DNA of 64,000 bases, taken from assembly GCF_000380485.1 (NCBI RefSeq), contig NZ_AQYG01000050.1, forward strand, positions 356,410 through 420,409. The letters are read 5' to 3'. Origin of the DNA: Jongsikchunia kroppenstedtii DSM 45133. GTDB taxonomy: Bacteria; Actinomycetota; Actinomycetes; Mycobacteriales; Mycobacteriaceae. The translations under genes and the position numbers were made by a program. Below the pieces are notes generated by a model. That model saw only the letters and a list, made by a program, of their open reading frames with translations, was not told the DNA's origin and made no database searches. Of this stretch, positions 35,929 through 48,900 are shown piece by piece (the stretch's first letter is position 1; every line of letters begins with the position of its first letter).

Positions 35929-36747
35929 CTAGCCGAACCAGCGCAGGTTCAAGTTCTTTCCGACGCCGCTCAATTGGTCCATCACGTCGTCGATGCGGCG
36001 GCGCGGCATCTCGAGCTGCCACTCGGGCAGCCGGCCCGAGAGCTGCACCGAATTCGGGCCGAAGTCGACGGAGGTCAGTTCGAGCTTGCCCGGCAGCGTG
36101 GGTAGTGGAAGCCGGTAGGCGGGAGTACGTTTCGGCAGGCTCAGCCGCGTCTTGCGCACGACCACCGCGCGCGGCCTGATCCGCAGGCTCGACCCATCGG
36201 TCTGAGCGTCCACCTCGATATGTCCCAGACTCGGGCGGGCCGTCAGCTGCAGGCTCGCCACGCTGTTCTCGTCCACATCCGACTGCACGCGCGGCGCGGC
36301 GTCGCGCAGCAGGGCGGCGAGTCCCTCCGGGGTGGTCTCCCCCTCGATCTCGATCGGCGCGGCGATCAGTTTCGGCGGCGTGGTCGGCTTGATGTGGACG
36401 TTGTGCACGACCACCGACGCCCGCTCGAAATGCGTTCCCTTCCAAGATATGTCGGATGCCGAGACACGGATCTCGTTGAGCTGTCCGACCGACAGGCCAC
36501 GCATGTCGAAGTCGGACTCGAATTTCGTGATGGTCAGCGCGATCTCACCCGAGCCCGTATTGATGTTGAGGCGCCGGCCGACCAGCCGATCGCCCAGCTT
36601 GTTGAGCAGCGCCCGGTAGGCGCCGGCCGGCCCCGCCGTGAGTGAGCTGGTAGCGCTCGCACTCGATGACCACAGCCAGGTCAGTGGGTCCAGCACACGT
36701 TTCGAACCCCAGTCTCCCCAGTCGCGGAATGGATTCGGATAGCTCAT
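35929..36747 (-). CDS. DUF2993 (LmeA-like) protein
   Basis: The 272-residue protein has the DUF2993 pattern of repeated beta-rich blocks: LLNKLGDRLVGRRLNINTGS, FDMRGLSVGQLNEIRVSASD, TRPSLGHIEVD-like strands and a closing RRRIDDVMDQLSGVGKNLNL. In mycobacteria, LmeA of this family helps elongate lipomannan in the periplasm. Here the N-terminus (MSYPNPFRDWGDWGSKRVLD) is not a classical signal peptide, so export is uncertain. It is divergent from the NRPS gene with about 187 bp between starts, so the two share a promoter region. Confidence 0.78.
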   Translation of the reverse strand: MSYPNPFRDWGDWGSKRVLDPLTWLWSSSASATSSLTAGPAGAYRALLNKLGDRLVGRRLNINTGSGEIALTITKFESDFDMRGLSVGQLNEIRVSASDISWKGTHFERASVVVHNVHIKPTTPPKLIAAPIEIEGETTPEGLAALLRDAAPRVQSDVDENSVASLQLTARPSLGHIEVDAQTDGSSLRIRPRAVVVRKTRLSLPKRTPAYRLPLPTLPGKLELTSVDFGPNSVQLSGRLPEWQLEMPRRRIDDVMDQLSGVGKNLNLRWFG

Positions 36748-36934
36748 AACTGTTCATTATCAACTTTTGCTCGCGCGCGCGACGCGACACCATACCGCTG
36801 GACGGGACATGTTTCTGGCTCGGCCGACCGGGGAAATCTTTCTCGGGAAATTCTGTCCGCGGAATTCTGACCGGACCCATCCGCAGCTGCCTCCCACACG
36901 AAGTGCCTATATCGCAGATCGCAAGGAGGACCGC

Positions 36935-39900
36935 GTGACCACGTACGACGTCGCTCTCACGACCACCGAGGCCTCGGCCTTACCGCTGACCGCGGCGCAG
37001 CGAGGTATTTACTACGCGCAGCTACTCGACCCCGAGGTGCCGATGTCGGTTGCCGCTTTCGTCGAGTTCCACGCCGCAGTCGACCCGACGGTGATGGACC
37101 GGGCCGTGGCCGACACCGCCGACGAGACCGAATCCGGGCTGCTGCGGCTGGTGAAACCCGAGGACGACACCGAGCCCCGCGTGCTGGTGGACCGCGATCG
37201 CCGGATCGAACTCGGTCGGCGTGACTTCTCCGACGCCGACGATCCCCGGGCCGCCGCACTGGCCTGGATCGATGAGCATCGGGCGCGCACGGTGGACCTG
37301 TTCGCCGATCCGTTGCTGGAGACCTATCTGCTGCGTCTCGGTCCGGACCACACCATCTGGTACTGCTGGGGCCATCACCTGGCCTTCGACGGCTACGCGG
37401 CGATGTACATGATGGTGCGCGTCGCGCAGCGCTACACCGCCATCACCGGCGCCACCGAAGTCCCTGGTGCCGCGGTGGCCACGATCGCGGAGATCGCGGA
37501 GATCGACCGGGCCTACCGCGACTCTTCCCGGTTCGCCGAGGATCGGGAGTACTGGGCCGCCCGCCTGACCGACGGCTGCTCCGAGTCCACCGGCCCCCAG
37601 CCGACCTCGTTCTCGCCCAACTGCGACGCCGCCGCACCCGTCGCCACGGTCCGGTCGGCGGTCCTCGACACCGAGGTGGCCGCCGGGATCCGGGCGATGG
37701 CGGAGGCATTGGGCGTCCGCCCGGCGTCGGTGATCACGGCGACCGTCGCTGCGTATCTCGCCCGGCTGAACGACGTGCCGGACGCGATGGTCAGTCTGCC
37801 CGTGGCCGTCCGCGACTCGGCGATCCTGCGGAGTTCGGCCGGATTGACCTCGAACGTGCTGCCGATTCGGGCCGCGTTCGGCCGACCTGACGCGACCGTG
37901 TCGATCCGCGACCTGGTGTGCACGGTCAACCGCGAGATCAAGGGCGCCGTTCGGCATCAGCGATACCGGCACGAAGAGATCGCGACCGATCTCCTGGGTT
38001 CGATGACCGGCCGGCGCGGATTCTTCGGACCGATGGTCAACGTGATGCTGTTCTTCGAACACATCGACTTCGGTGCATTGCGCGGCGAACTGAATGTGCT
38101 GTCGACGGGCCCGGTCGAGGACGCCTCGGTGAACGTGTACGACGCACTCTCCGGGCAGATGCGGCTCGACCTCGAGGCCAACCCACGGGTCTACGATCCC
38201 GCCGAGATCGACATGCATCACATGCGGCTCATCGACTTCCTCACCCGGCTGGTCGATGCCGACCCGGACCGCTCCCTCGCCGATATCCGACTTGTCTCGG
38301 ACGCCGAATTCTCTGCACTCCAAGAGTTTTCAGCCGGACCGGAGGTCGACTCCCGCGAACTCACCCTGACGGACCTGCTGACGGACGCGGCCGCGCGCTT
38401 CCCGGAAAAGACCGCGATCGTCGACCCGGCCGGTCACCCGTTGAGCTACGCCGACTTCCGCGAGCGCACCGCGGCGGTCGCAGATGGTCTCCGCACGCGG
38501 GGAGTCGGGCCGGAATCAGTTGTCGGAGTGGCGCTCCCGCGCGGTACAGACCAGGTCGTCGCACTCCATGCGGTGATCCGCGCCGGGGCGGCATTCGTAC
38601 CCATCGACGCCGCGGAGCCGGAAGACCGACTGGCGCACATTCTCGACACCGCCCGGCCGGCACTCGTCATCGTCGAGCCGGATTCCGAGCTGCCGGGCGT
38701 GGTGACCGCGACCATGCCGGAGCTATCCGACGCCGCCGCATCGCCACTCGCCGGCGCGCTCACGACGCACCCCGATCAGGCCGCCTACCTGCTGTTCACC
38801 TCCGGTTCCACCGGCCGGCCCAAGGGTGTCCAGATCACGCACCGGGCGATCGTCAATCGCCTGCGCTGGATGCAGGAGACCTATGGGCTGAGCCCGGAGG
38901 ACCGGGTGCTGCAGAAGACTCCCGGCACGTTCGACGTGTCCGTGTGGGAGTACTTCTGGCCGTTGACCGCCGGTGCCACCCTGGTGGTGGCACGCCCCGA
39001 CGGCCACCGCGATCCCTGGTACCTGCGCGAGGTCATCGAGACGCACGGCGTGACCGCGACGCATTTCGTGCCGTCGATGCTGTCCGCTTTCGCGGACGTA
39101 CTCTCCGCCGACGACGCCACCGCGATCGCGCTCGACTCGCTTCGGATGATCTTCGCCAGCGGCGAGGCCCTCACTCCGAGCACAGTCGCCAGGGCGGCGG
39201 CGATCACTTCGGCCGCCGTACACAACCTGTACGGCCCGACCGAGGCCGCCATCGACGTCACTTTCCATAATGACTGCCGCCCAACCGATTCGGTGATACC
39301 GATCGGACGTCCGGTCTGGAACACCCGCCTCCACGTCCTGGATCGGTCGCTGTCACCGGTGCCGATCGGGGCGGTCGGCGAACTGTATCTGGGCGGCATC
39401 CAGCTGGCCCGCGGATACCGCGGGCGGGCCGACCTCACCGCCGGAAAATTCATTGCCGACCCCGGCGGTGGGGGCGGTCGGCTCTACCGCACCGGCGATC
39501 TGGTGCGTCGCCGTGCCGACGGGGAACTCGAGTATCTGGGCCGCGACGACACTCAGATCAAGATCCGGGGACAGCGGGTGGAGCTGGGCGAGATCGAATC
39601 CGCTTTGGCCGCCCTCCCCGGGGTCCGAGGTGCGGCGGCGGTGGCGCGCACCGATCTCGTCGCCGACACCATCGTGATCGGTCATGTCACGGGCGACCGC
39701 AGCCTGTCCGATCGCGACCTGCGTGCCGAGCTGTCCAACTCGCTTCCGGCACACATGATTCCGACCGTCGTGATGTTCTCCGACGAACTGCCGATCACGG
39801 CGAACGGCAAGCTCGATCGGCGCGCGCTGCCCGAACCGGTCTTCGGTTGCGAACAGCACGTGCACCCGGAGACTCCGCTGGAGAAGCTCGTACACACGAC

Positions 39901-42900
39901 CGTTCAGTCGATACTCGAACTCTCCGAGTTGTCGATGTCGGCCGGATTCTTCGACGTCGGCGGGAATTCGTTGGCAGCCACCCGGATCGCGGCGCGGCTG
40001 TCCGCGGCCACCGGCTGCCGGTTGGGCATCCGAGCGATCTTCGACGCAACGGATATCGCCGCTATCGTCGACGCTCTTCGACGGCTGGGCGTCACCGATG
40101 ACGCGATGCCGCAGGCCGCGCCTGCCCCGACCGTCACCGTCGACGGGCCGGTGCCGCTCTCTCCCGCCCAACACCGCTTGTGGCTTGCCGCGCAAGTGGA
40201 CTCGACGACCGCGACCAGTTACACCATGCCGTTCAGCGTGCGACTGCTCGGCGAGCTCGATGATGTCGCGCTCGGGGCGGCGCTGGCCGACGTCGTCGCC
40301 CGGCATGAACCGCTGCGCACTCGGGTGACCCGGGTGTCCGGAATCGCCTGTCAGCACGTGGAATCGCCGGCGGCCGACCTCATTGCGTTGCCGACCGTGC
40401 ACGCCTCCGACTTCGACCCCGATGCGGTCCGCCAGTATGCGCGCCTGCCCTTCGACCTGGAACGCGAGCTGCCGATTCGCGCACAGCTGCTGCGTCACGG
40501 CGCCGACGATCACACCCTGGTGGTGGTGATCCACCATCTCGCCGCCGACGGGTGGTCACTGGCGCCCCTGGCCCACGATCTCGGGGCCGCCTATCGGGCG
40601 CGCCGGGACGGCGACGAGCCGCACTGGAGCGAGTTGCCCGCGGGCTATCGCCAGATCAGCGCGGAACGCGCCGCATGGCTGGAGCAGCCGGATTCCGGTG
40701 CTGCACAACAGATCGACTACTGGTCGAAAGTCCTCGCCGACGCGCCCGCCGGAATCGAACTCCCCTATGACCGCCCGCGCTCCCCGTCTGACCACTCCGG
40801 TTCGTCGGTGCGCACGCGGATCGCCGCAGACACTGCCGACCAGTTGATCCGTCTCGCCGAGCAGCGCGGGTCGAGCCTCTTCATGGTCCTGCACGCAGCC
40901 GTGGCGGCGCTGCTGCGCAACATGTCTCAGTCCGATGACATCGTGGTGGGCACGCCGGTGTCCGGGCGAGGTGACGACCGGCTCGACCACATGGTCGGAA
41001 TGTTCGTCAACACGCTCGCCCTGCGCACGACAGTGGACAAGTGGTCGTCGTTCGCCGACCTACTCGGCCGCGTTCGGGAGACGGATCTGGCGGCCTTCGA
41101 TCACGCCGACGTGCCGTTCGACCGACTGGTCGGTGAGCTCAATCCGCCGCGCAGCGGCAGCGGCCAGCCCTACTTCGATGTGACTGTCGCTCTGGAGAAT
41201 TCGCCCCGAGTCGACCTGGACTTCGCGGGCCTCGCCGCGACGGCTGCGCCGATCCCGACCGGCACCGCCAAGTTCGATCTCGAGTTCACCTTCCGCGAGC
41301 CATCCGATGCCGGCATCGAAATCGAGATCGGTTACACCACCGCTCTTTTCGACAGGGAGACCGTGGCTTCACTCGCGTCTCGGCTGGTCCGCCTGTGTGA
41401 GATCGTGGGTGCCGATCCGGAGGTCGCGGTCGGCGACGCGTCGGTGCTGGCCCCGCATGAACGCCTGGATCTGGTGCCCGCCGTCGGACCGGGCCATCGA
41501 CCCGTCGAACACCTGGAACAGCTGCTCGCGGCCGCCGTCGCGGCCCGCCCGGACCGACCGGCAATCGTCTGCCCGGAGACCGGCCGCATGCTGACCTACC
41601 GCGAGTTCGACGCCGCGACCAACCGGTTTGCGCGGCTGCTGATCGAGGCCGGCGCCGGTCCCGAAGCCTTTGTGGCAGTCGGCCTTCCACGCGGGATCGA
41701 CTGGAGCATCGCGGTGTGGTCGATCGTCAAGTCCGGGGCCGCGTGGGTGCCGGTCGATCCGGCCTATCCGCGTCCCAGGATCGAGTTCATGCTGTCCGAC
41801 TCCGGCGCGCGGCTGCTGGTCACCGACCGAGCATCGCGCCCGCACGTGTCCCCGGAAGACGAAGGTCCGGTGAGCTGCGTCGTGATCGACGACGAGGCGA
41901 CGACGGCCCGGCTGGAACGCAACTCCACCGCGCCGATCACCGACCGCGATCGGCGGCTGCCCGTTGCTGTGGACCAGCCCGCGTATCTCATCTACACCTC
42001 CGGAACCACCGGGGTGCCCAAGGGCGTGGTCGTCAGCCACCGGGGACTCGGCGATTTCGCGGCCGAAGAGGTGTCGCGCCTGCGGCTCACCCCGGACAGC
42101 GCGACCCTGCATCTGGCCTCGCCAAGCTTCGACGCCTCGATCCTCGAGATGTTGATGGCCGTCGGGGCCGCCGCCACGATGCACATCGCGCCGCCCGGAG
42201 TCGTCGGCGGGCGCGAGCTCGCGGACCTGATGGCGAACGCCCGGGTCTCGCACGCCTTTCTGACGCCGTCGCTGCTCACCACCATGGAGCCCGACGACCT
42301 CCCCGATCTCTGCACCCTGGTCATCGGCGGCGAGCATCCGAATGCGGAGGCAGTGCGGCGATGGTCCGCCGGGCGGCGCCTGATCAACGCATACGGGCCC
42401 ACCGAGGCCACGGTGGTCGCCACGATGTCGCAGGACATCAGCCCGCACGACACCGTGACGATCGGTCGGCCGATACGCGGAGTGTCGGCGATGGTGCTCG
42501 ACGAACGCCTGCGACCGGTCGCTCCCGGCGCCATCGGTGAGCTGTACCTGAGCGGACCGCATCTGGCACGCGGCTATCACGGAGTCCGGCCGCTCACGTC
42601 GAAGCGCTTCATCGCCAACCCGTACGGCGAGCCTGGCGAGCGCATGTACCGCACAGGCGATCTCGTGCGCTGGCGGATCGATCACACCCTCGAGTTCCGC
42701 GGGCGTGCGGACCACCAGGCGAAGGTTCGCGGGCACCGGATCGAGCTCGGCGAGGTGAACGCCGCCATCGCCACCGATGACTCGGTGCGCGATGTGATCA
42801 CCGTCGTCGACGGTGACGGCGAGGCGGCCCGGCTGGTCTCCTACATCACCGCTGCCGACAGCGTCGCGGCCGGCGCCGACCTGGTGGGCGAGCTTCGCGA

Positions 42901-45900
42901 CCGGCTGGCCGACCGGCTGCCCCGGTACCTGGTCCCGTCCGCGGTGGTCGTCCTCGATCGGATACCGACGACTCCGATCGGGAAGGTCGATATGCGGGCG
43001 TTGCCGGCCGCCGAACCCGACATGACCGGTCCCGCAGGGTATGTCGCTCCGCGCACCGATATCGAGCGAGCGATCGCGGCCGACTTCGCCGAACTTCTCG
43101 CGATCGACGTCGACGGCATCGGGCGCGAACACGATTTCTTCGACCTCGGCGGCAACTCGTTGCTGGCAACGCAACTCGTCGGTCGACTGGAACAGCGATT
43201 CGATCGGCGGATCGCCGTCCGCGATCTGTTCGACGATGCCCGCGTCGTCGCGCTCGCGCGGCTGTCATCCGCAGCCGGGGATGACCAACCGCTCGTCGCC
43301 CTGACCCACGAGCCGGATGCAGAAGTACAACCCGGCCCCGCGCAGCAGCAGCTGTGGTTCCTCAACCAATTCGACGACAGTGGCGACGGTTCCGCCGCCG
43401 GCGGCTATCACATCGCGTTCGCCCTGCGGCTGTGCGGCGATCTCGACACAGCGGCTCTCGGCGGCGCGCTCGCCCACGCGGTGGAACGCCATGAACCGCT
43501 GCGCACCCGGTATCCGGCCCGCAGCGGCCGTCCGGTACTGGACGTGATTGCGCCGCAGCATGTCTCGGGGTTCGACGGCATCGACCTGCACCCGGAGCCC
43601 ATTGCGGACGCCGATTGGGCCGACACCGTCGCCCGGTGTGCGGCAGCCCCGTTCGACCTGACGAACGATTTGCCCCTGCGTGCGCGGCTGCATCGCATCG
43701 AGCCCGCGAACGCCGGCGAGGCCCCCGTCGAGCACCGGCTCACCATCGTGATCCACCACATTGCCGCGGACGGCTGGTCGCTGGGTCCACTCGCGCGCGA
43801 TATCGCCTCCGCGTACGCCGACCTGAGCGGCGGACGGGAGCCGCAGGCTAGCCCGCTCCCTGTGTCGTATCGGGACTATCTGCGTTGGCAGGCAACATCA
43901 CTCGGCCTGGATGCGGACGGTCCGGAGCGCCGGATCGACGAGCTCACGCAGTGGTGGCACACCGAGCTGGAGGGCGTCGACGGCGCCCCGATCCTCGCCG
44001 CAGACGTGGTCGACGCGGCGGAGGCGGTCCCGACGGCCGGGTTCGTAGAGGTCCCGTTCGACCCGGCCCTGCGTGCCGCGCTGCGCGACCACGACGGCCT
44101 GGGCAACACCGAGTTCATGGCGGTCCATGCCATGGTGGCCGCACTGCTGCATCGCCTGCACGCCGATCCGGCCGCCCATTTCGGCGCGCGCCGATCCGAT
44201 CTGATCATCGGCACTCCGGTGGCCGGGCGCGGTGACCCCCGGCTGGCCGAACTCGTCGGCATGTTCGTCAACTCGGTACCGCTGCGCACTCCGGTCGCTT
44301 CCGGTGCCCGGTTCGTCGATCTCCTCAGCACCGTCCGCGATGCCGACCTAGCGGCCCTGGCACACGCCGACCTGCCCTTCGAGCGGCTCGTGGCGGCGTT
44401 GCGCCCGGCCCGCACCGGGGGCCATCCGATATTTCAGATCGCGTTGACGGTCGACGATCTCGACATCGCCGACACCGGCGCGCTTGAACTCGACGGGATC
44501 GAGTCGGAAGTCCTGCCGGTCGAGGCGGGCGGCCCGCGTTTCGACCTGGAGCTGCGCGTTCGCTCCGGGGTCGCGCGCTTCATCTATGACACCTCGCGAT
44601 TCAGCCCTCGCCGAGTCGCCGACCTCGCCGACCGGTTCGTCGCGCTTGCCGAGCAGGTCGTCGCCGATCCCACGGTCACGATCGGCGAACTGCAGATCGA
44701 CAGCCTCGCCGGCGACGGCACGGGATCGGCCGAACAGACGGCGCCGCGGCACCTCGCCGATCTGATCGACGACACGGTCGCCGCCCGACCGAACGCCATC
44801 GCCCTGGACGATGGCGACCGTCAGCTCTCCTACCGGGACGCAAGCGAACTCGCCGATCGCTGGGCGGCAGCTCTGGCCGGGTATGACCTCGGGCCCGAAT
44901 CGGTGATCGCGGTTGCGATCGACCGCTCCATCGAGTCGGTGATCGCCACCTGGGCGATCGCGAAGGCGGGCGCGGCCATGCTGCCGATCGACCCGCGGTT
45001 GCCCGCCGATCGCGTCGCACACATGCTGTCCGACTCGGGCGCCGTACTGGGCATCACCACCGGAGAACTCTTCGATGCCCGGCCACGAGATCTCTGGTGG
45101 GTCCGCACCGACGAGCTGTCGGGCACGGCGGCCGCCGTCTCGACCGAACCCGCGAACCCGCGCCTGCCGGATTCATGCGCGTACGTGATCTACACCTCCG
45201 GAACCACCGGCCTGCCGAAGGGCGTCGCGGTCAGCCACCGCGGTCTGGCGGCGTTCGCATCGGCACAGACCGCTCGGTACCAAGTCGAGAGCGACAGCCG
45301 CACTTTGCATTTCGCGTCGCCGAGTTTCGACGCCGCGATGCTCGAACTGCTGCTTGCGCTCGACGCCGGCGCCACGATGGTGATCGCGCCGCCGACGATC
45401 TACGGCGGTGACGAGCTGGTCGAGTTCCTCGGCGAGCACGCCGTCACACATGCATTCGTGACCCCCGCGGCGTTGGCGTCGGCCGGGCCGCGCGAGCTGC
45501 CGCACCTGAAGTGTCTCGCCGTCGGCGGCGAATCCTTCGGCCGCGAGCTGGTGGATCGGTGGTCGGCCGGGCGGCGTTTCCTCAACTGCTACGGACCCAC
45601 GGAGACGACGATCGTGACGGTCATCTCCGACGCGCTCACGCCGAACGGCTCCCTCCCCATCGGCACCCCGATCGACCAGACGAGCGCCCTCGTACTCGAC
45701 GACCGGCTCCGACCGGTGCCGCCGTACGCACCGGGCGAGCTCTATCTGGCCGGGCCCGGCCTGGCGCGGGGATACGCCGGCCGGCACGCGATGACCGCGG
45801 GCCGGTTCGTCGCCGCGCCCACCGGGGTGGGCCCGGCCGGCAGCCGCATGTATCGCACCGGCGACATCGTCTCCCGCGATCTGGACGGGGCGTTGACCTA

Positions 45901-48900
45901 CCTCGGACGCCGGGACCGCCAGGTGAAGGTCCGCGGGTTCCGCATCGAGCTGGACGAGGTCGATTCCACTCTGGCCGGCCATCCCGCGGTGCGATCGGCT
46001 GTCACCGTCGTGAACGGCACGCACGACACGGCGCGCCTGGTCTCCTATGTGGTCGCGCAGCCGAGCACAGACCGGGGACCGGACCTGGAGCGGTCGCTCA
46101 TCGCACACGTGCGAGACCGGCTGCCCCGGCAGATGGTGCCGTCGGCGATCGTGGCGATCGACGCGATCCCGCTGACCGTCAACGGCAAGGTGGACCAGGC
46201 GGCGCTGCCCACCCCCGACCCGGCGGCCACCGCCGAGGATCGTCGAACGCCGGAGACGGTCGCCGAACAGGTGGTAGTTGCGTTCGTCGCCGATGCTCTG
46301 GATCTGCCGCCGGAGTCGGTCGGCATCGACGACGACTTCTTCGAGATGGGCGGCACCTCGCTCCAGGCGACCGGGCTGATCAGCCGCATCAACATCGCAC
46401 ACCGGGGAGAGCCGATACGGGTGCGGGCACTGTTCGATAACCCGGTGCTCGCACGATTCGCCGCACTCCTCGATATCGATGCCGACAGCGCGAACACCGT
46501 CGCGAGCGAAGATCCGTCAGCGACCGACGCCGATCGGCCGGAACGATTCCCGCTCGCCCCGATGCAGCGCCGGCTGTGGTCGCTGCAGCGCAGTCAGCCG
46601 GACGCGGTCGACTACGTGATGCCGTTCCGATTGCACCTCCGCGGCACTGTCGACGTGCCGACCCTGCGCGCCGCCTTGGTCGACGTGGTGACCTGGCACG
46701 CCGGCCTGCGCACCGTCTACCCCGAGGGTGCCGACGGCCCGTTCGGGATCGTGCTCGACGATGCCGCCGCGGTGGTGGGCCCGTTGACGGCCGCCGACGA
46801 TGACCCCGCCGCCATCGTCGAGGCGCTCGCCGGGCGCCCGTTCGACCTCACCGTCGACGCTCCCCTGCGAGTCGGTCTGAGCTCGGCGGGCGACACCCAC
46901 ACACTCGTCCTGGCGATTCATCACATCGCCGCCGACGGGGCATCGCTGCCACTGATCGTGGGCGATCTGATCCGCACCTATCGCGAGCGGCTCGCCGGGC
47001 GCGCCACTGCATGGCAGGCCGCGCCGCTCGACTATCGCGACTACGCCCTGGCGATGGCCCAGGCCGACGATGGCGGCATCGACGACGATCGACGGTATTG
47101 GGCCGATCGGCTGTCGGGAGCACCCGGCGAGACGAGCATTGCCGCCGACGCAACCCTCGCCGACCGTTCCGGCGGAGCGATGGTGTCGGTTCCGGTCGAC
47201 ACCGATCTGCGCGATGCCGTCCTCGCATTCGCCCGCTCGAACACGACGTCCGCGTTCAGCGTGCTGCATACCGCCACCGTCGCTCTGCTGCACCGGCTGG
47301 GCGTGGGAACCGATCTCGTGATCGGCACTCCGGTGGCCAATCGGAATCCGCGCGGCACCGCCGCCGATGACTACCGCCAGGTGGTCGGGATGTTCGTCAA
47401 CACCGTGGCGCTACGCACCGCCGTCGACCCGGGTGGCACCGCGCAGTCCCTCCTGGACGCGGTCCGCGACGCCGATCTGGACGCCTGGGACCATCTGGAT
47501 GCGCCGTTCGACGACGTGGTCGCCGACGTGAACCCGGTGCGCCTCCCGGGCCGGCATCCGCTCTTCCAGATCGCCCTGTCGGTACACGACCTGGCCGACT
47601 CGCTCGCCGGAAATCGCCTGCGGGTCAACGGAAATCTGAGCCTGGAGGTCGATGAGGTCGACACCCATACGGCCAAATTCGATCTGCAGCTCACGGTGAC
47701 CGGCATGACTGCGCACGCGCCCGAGCCGGCGCTGACCGTGACCTACGCCCGCAACCGCTACTCGGAACGGCAGGCTCGTGACCTGGCCGTCCGACTGCTG
47801 CGCACGCTGCGGGCACTCATCGACGATCCGGGACGCGCCGTGGGCGACATTCGGGTGACCGATCCGTTGGAAGTCGCCGCGCTCAGCCCGGTCTCCGGAC
47901 GGCCCTCCGCCCCGCCGCGCACGCTCATCGAGCTGCTCGATGCGGCGGTCTCGCGCTGCCCGGACGGCATCGCCGCACTCACCGAGGAGGCCGGCGTCGT
48001 ACGCACGATCAGCTACCGGGAGTTGGATGCCCGAGCGAACCGGTTGGCCCGACTCCTTCTCGCGCGCGGCGTCATCGACGGCCCGGAGCCACTTGTCGCC
48101 ATGGCGATCGGCCGATCCATCGAGGCGGTCGTCGCGATCTGGGCGATCATCCGTTGCGGCGCAGCGTATGTCCCGGTGGACCCGAACTATCCGCAAGGCC
48201 GCGTCGCGCACATGCTCGACGACAGCGGCGCTCGATCGGTGGTCACCACGTCGGCCGCCGCGACCAGCCTCGGAACGTCGCTGCCGACCGTGGTGATCGA
48301 CGATCCCGACATCCAGCGCCAGTCCGCCGCGCTGTCTCCCGAACCCATCGGTGACGACGAGCGGTCCGCGTCGGTGCGGCCGAACCAGCTGGCCTATGTC
48401 ATCTACACGTCGGGCTCCACGGGAACCCCGAAGGGAGTGCTCGTCCCCCACAGCGGATTGGGTGCAGTCCACGACGAACTCGCCGACCGCATGCGCCCGA
48501 CACCGCAGTCGAGAGTGCTGCACTTCGCATCGCCCAGCTTCGATGCGTCGATGCTGGAGTTCCTTCTCGCCGCGGCCGGCGCGTCGACGCTGGTCATCGC
48601 GCCCACCACGCTGTACGGCGGCGACGATCTCGCGGCGTTCATCGACCGGCACCAGGTGTCGCATGCATTCATCACCCCCGCCGCCGTGGCGACGATGGAC
48701 CCCGCCGCCACGCAGTCGCTGAGCACGTTGGCGGTAGGCGGTGAGGCGGTCGGAGCAGACCTGGTGCAGCACTGGGCATCTGGACGTCGGCTGCTCAACG
48801 TGTACGGCCCGACCGAGACCACGATCATCTGCACCGGATCGGCACCGCTGTCGGCCGACGCACCGGTCACGATCGGAACGCCGAACAACGGGGTCGGCGC

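Noticed and set aside
36767..36934. Earlier start of the NRPS frame
   Set aside because: The GTG at 36935 has a strong AAGGAGG, and the C domain begins directly after it; the upstream part lies in the divergent promoter region.
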